Shown here: positions 61,213 to 64,000 of the stretch, piece after piece
How the letters are laid out: each line of letters starts with the position of its first letter
Position numbering within the stretch: position 1 is the stretch's first letter
Source: Bacteroidaceae bacterium
GTDB taxonomy: Bacteria; Bacteroidota; Bacteroidia; Bacteroidales; Bacteroidaceae
Direction: 5' to 3'
NCBI GenBank assembly: GCA_017509605.1
Contig: JAFWPH010000019.1
Span: forward strand, 1-64,000
DNA: 64,000 nucleotides
Notes under the pieces: model-generated
Told to the model about the DNA's origin: nothing
Seen by the model: only the letters and a program-made list of their open reading frames with translations
The model's database searches: none
Translations under genes and position numbers: made by a program

Positions 61213-63744
61213 TTATTTCCGCAGCAGCTTCTTGCCGCCGAGGATGATAATACCGTGGTCACTGTCTGTCGCTTTACGGCCCGTGATGTTGTAGGCGTCG
61301 GTGGCCGTGGCGTCGGTGGAGATGCCAATGATGGCCGTTGGGTCAAAGTCGAACGGGATAAACGGCTCTGATGACGACAACTGGGCATAAACGCCAAATG
61401 GCATCAGCGTGGCAGGTGCTGTCAGTCGTTTCAGTCCCCATTGCCCGTCTTGCTGGGCAAGGATGTAATCGCCGGCTTGCAATGTGGTGGCGATATAGGT
61501 GCCGCGAAGTGTGGCATCGAGCGGACTGGCGACGTAGGACACCTCACCACTGCCATGGAAGACAACACTCCCCTCCCCGGCCACAAGCACAGGCTGATGG
61601 GCAGTGATACTGGTGGCTGGCTGTAGGTGCAGGTCTGTATCGAGCGTATAGGCACTGATGCCTTCAGGCACCTCTGCGTCGAAGGGCAGAACCACCATAC
61701 GCAAGCCACCGATATCTGTCAGCGTCAGTTCCACCTCATTAGCCGTCAACACACTGGCTGGACGGAAGTCACCGCCGGTGTCGGTCAGCGACAGACGACT
61801 GCATATGCCGTCGGTCACGATGTTGTCGCCCGAAAGGCCACTGCCCTGCGACACATAGACCACACGGTTGCTGCCTTCTGTCCACGGCAGGTCTGACGGC
61901 AGCTGACTGACGGCTGTCATGTCGATGCTGGTGCAGGACGGGTCACTGGTATAGTCGAGCACATAACTGTCGTCGGCCACATAGACACCGCTCAGTGTAG
62001 CGGCGTAGTTGGTGCCCAGATACACATCACCGAAACTGATGGTGAGCGTTGACGACCAGTTGTTGCAAGTAAGGCTGATGAGACCTCGGCAACCGTCAGT
62101 GAGTGTGGCTGGCGAGAGATCGAAGACAAGGTCGAAGTTCTCACGGCTGCTGAAATCCAATGTGCCATAGTTGTGGTTCGAGAGCACGCCTTTGCCGTTG
62201 ACATATAACAGGGTGGTTTCTGACGCGCTGTAGTTCATGGAGCTGCTCACCTTATTGACGTGCATCACCAACTGCTCATAACGGTCGTCGAGTGCAAGAT
62301 AGCCGCCTGCTGTGTTGGCTCTCGTCGAAATCAGCGGGTTGGAATGGTCGAAGGTCAGGGTCTTCCCAGACATCTTGTAGGTTCTTCCGAACACGGTTCT
62401 GGTGGGTGTCAGGTCATCAATACGGTTGAAGTGGGTCGCAGTGCCCTTCATCTCCGAAGGCTGACGGTCGCGGCTACGGACAAAGAGCAATGTGGTGACA
62501 CTCTGCGCCTCTACGGTGACCACAGGACGACAGGTCTCTGCCTCAACTGTGATGTCGGTCGCCGAGAAGTTCTTCGACTTGCCTGTCGTGTATTGCTTTC
62601 CGACGGTGGTGTAGAACGGCAGGTCAACGGTCAAAGTGCAGTCCGTCTCACCCTTGTTGGCTATCACAGCCACAACGGTGTCGCCTGTTTGCGAAAGATA
62701 GCCCGAACCCTCCATGCTCACTCCACTGAACGAGGCGTCGATACGTGTCATACCCGTGACAAAACGGGCGAAGTGGGCCATGATGTAACCGCGCTTGGTC
62801 ACCACACCCGTCGTCGTGCCTTGCTGGCCATCGCCCAACATGCCGTAGAACCGTTTGGCGGCATAGTGAATCCAAGCGTTGAAATCACCTATCATACATA
62901 CATTGATGGCACTGAAGAAATCAAAGAAGTCTTTTGAGAAGTCAAATCTACGGGAGGATGACTGCCCCTCGTTCCAGTTGATGAGATACTCTGTCATCCA
63001 TATCTCCTTGCCTTTCTTGGCCAAGTTCTTGTAAGCCGACTGGATGCCACCGTACTGATGGCCCCCATAGATGTCGAAGCAGTCAAGCACATCACTCTTG
63101 TTCAAGGCGTTAACGTAGTCATCGCGAACCGCAAGGGTCTCTGGCGCCATGATTTTACAACTGATGCTCTTGCCATAGGTCTTCACAAACTCGGCAATCT
63201 CGGAGGCGCTCCACAGACAGCCGGCATACTCGGCGGGCCAGTCTGGCTCGTTCTGGATGGAGATGGCGTCGAGTTCTACCCCGTTCTGACGCATGTACTT
63301 CACGTAGTCATCAAGGTATTTGGCGTAGTCGGCCCAGTTCTCACGCTTTAGCGATCCTGTGGTGCCATCGCTGTTCTTGGCATTCGAGGTGCCGTTGGTC
63401 TTCCACTCCGCAGGCTGCCCCCATGGCGAGGCAAAGACGATAAGCCCCATCTGCTTGGCTGTCTTGGCTGTCTGCAACGACTGCCCCCAACTGTTACGGC
63501 CAATGGGGATGTAGAGGCGCATGATGTTGCACCCCACAGTGCTTGTCGGGCCCCACACCTTCTTGATTTCTGTGGTGCTCATGTGGTTGTAGCCGAACTG
63601 CGGTGAGCAGACGAAGCCGCCGAAGCCGGTGATGTGTTGGTGTTTCTGCGTAGCGTCGAGCCGCAGTGTCTGTCCCTTGCTGGCCATAGTGATGGCAGAA
63701 AGGATGCAAACCAAAAGAATTTTATTTCTCATATCTTTCGTCAT
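61213..63744 (-). CDS. Glycoside hydrolase family 30 glucuronoxylanase-like enzyme, exported
   Basis: The product has 843 residues (a second start at Met5, 63732, is equally good). A signal peptide (KILLVCILSAITMASKG) precedes the GH30 barrel, about residues 28-430: ITGFGGFVCSPQFGY, MRLYIPIGRNSWGQS, acid/base Glu in AISIQNEPDWPAEYAG, nucleophile Glu in EIWMTEYLINWNEG. This resembles subfamily 8 (glucuronoxylanase XynC). The C-terminal 400 residues hold further beta-rich domains, possibly CBM-like, and end in a YNITGRKA...GGKKLLRK tail like that of the GH43. It cleaves xylan near glucuronic-acid branches by family analogy. Confidence 0.88.
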   Translation of the reverse strand: MTKDMRNKILLVCILSAITMASKGQTLRLDATQKHQHITGFGGFVCSPQFGYNHMSTTEIKKVWGPTSTVGCNIMRLYIPIGRNSWGQSLQTAKTAKQMGLIVFASPWGQPAEWKTNGTSNAKNSDGTTGSLKRENWADYAKYLDDYVKYMRQNGVELDAISIQNEPDWPAEYAGCLWSASEIAEFVKTYGKSISCKIMAPETLAVRDDYVNALNKSDVLDCFDIYGGHQYGGIQSAYKNLAKKGKEIWMTEYLINWNEGQSSSRRFDFSKDFFDFFSAINVCMIGDFNAWIHYAAKRFYGMLGDGQQGTTTGVVTKRGYIMAHFARFVTGMTRIDASFSGVSMEGSGYLSQTGDTVVAVIANKGETDCTLTVDLPFYTTVGKQYTTGKSKNFSATDITVEAETCRPVVTVEAQSVTTLLFVRSRDRQPSEMKGTATHFNRIDDLTPTRTVFGRTYKMSGKTLTFDHSNPLISTRANTAGGYLALDDRYEQLVMHVNKVSSSMNYSASETTLLYVNGKGVLSNHNYGTLDFSSRENFDLVFDLSPATLTDGCRGLISLTCNNWSSTLTISFGDVYLGTNYAATLSGVYVADDSYVLDYTSDPSCTSIDMTAVSQLPSDLPWTEGSNRVVYVSQGSGLSGDNIVTDGICSRLSLTDTGGDFRPASVLTANEVELTLTDIGGLRMVVLPFDAEVPEGISAYTLDTDLHLQPATSITAHQPVLVAGEGSVVFHGSGEVSYVASPLDATLRGTYIATTLQAGDYILAQQDGQWGLKRLTAPATLMPFGVYAQLSSSEPFIPFDFDPTAIIGISTDATATDAYNITGRKATDSDHGIIILGGKKLLRK

Positions 63745-63833
63745 TTTATATTTATGTTCTAAAACCTAGATATCGTAGCTCAGGACATCGTTTTATTCTT
63801 TAGCATAAGGTCGGATAGTTATAAACGGTGTGG

Positions 63834-63841
63834 CAAATATA
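63834..63841 (-). promoter_or_regulatory. Promoter -7 element for the GH30 gene
   Basis: On the minus strand this reads TATATTTG, an exact TAnnTTTG match, about 90 bp before the GH30 start. The rest of the window to base 64000 shows no gene. Confidence 0.6.
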
Positions 63842-64000
63842 CACAAATTTACAATAATGCCGACCATCTGAAGATAGAAATTGCAATTTATGAATTATCC
63901 TAAAATCCGCAACTAATAATCTTTCGTCTAGAGATTCACGTTATGGTGTCTTGTATGGCTTAACAAATTAAAATATAGTCCGTCATGTGTTGAATCGGGC

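Overview
The window looks like chromosome of a Prevotella-like member of the Bacteroidales. Upstream of many genes the promoters match the Bacteroidetes -7 element TAnnTTTG, several with TTTG 19-20 bp upstream. Shine-Dalgarno sequences are mostly absent. Family content agrees: serine palmitoyltransferase, DUF4296, head-GIN adhesin lipoprotein, B12-dependent NrdJ, OadGAB sodium pump, and GH30/GH43 xylan enzymes with a Prevotella-style C-terminal tail. The species cannot be fixed from the sequence alone.

Layout. 1-4.4 kb is the right end of a prophage: tail-like protein, tail fibre with a deacetylase-like domain, small tail protein, holin-like protein, amidase, plus a 100-bp repeat block. 4.6-8.8 kb holds a LolC/E-type permease and aminotransferase pair, N-carbamoylputrescine amidase and a YqaA-like membrane protein. 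8.9-10.9 kb has a truncated IS1380-family transposase, hairpin repeats and a YARHG-domain protein. 11-14 kb carries rpsA and rnz. 14.3-20.6 kb is an L-rhamnose catabolic locus (rhaB, rhaA, MFS transporter, convergent rhaD) split by an AT-rich acyltransferase and a duplicated remnant of its 3' end. 20.7-27.2 kb has surface and transport genes (head-GIN lipoprotein, Dcu dicarboxylate transporter, porin, OmpA-like lipoprotein, Cthe_2159-type beta-helix lipoprotein). 27.3-29.9 kb is a divergent serine palmitoyltransferase / lipid kinase pair with a structured leader. 29.9-48 kb is mostly housekeeping: hisCB, an HMA protein, glmS, a GT2, panB with a HAD phosphatase, ruvX, def, a TPR protein, thrS-infC-rpmI-rplT, lspA and dnaA. 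48-52 kb has a nitroreductase, B12-dependent ribonucleotide reductase and folB. 52.4-59.3 kb has a hexuronate-type MFS transporter, the oadG-oadA-oadB Na+ pump and an NhaC-type antiporter. 59.4-63.7 kb holds convergent GH43 and GH30 xylan-degrading enzymes.

Metabolic picture: uptake and breakdown of plant cell-wall sugars (xylan, rhamnose, uronates), fermentation with dicarboxylates (Dcu, oxaloacetate decarboxylase) and a sodium cycle (OadGAB making a Na+ gradient, NhaC exchanging it). Sphingolipid synthesis is the most distinctive biosynthetic trait.

The most notable unexplained structure is non-coding. A family of intergenic elements is built from 12-nt units (TTTAACTCCCAY), often preceded by a TATCGTCC-like block, and two copies are closed into large inverted repeats. 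A second family uses 7-nt units (GARCATT / AATGGTC). There are also palindromes placed exactly over promoters, best seen at nrdJ. No rRNA, tRNA or CRISPR array was recognised.
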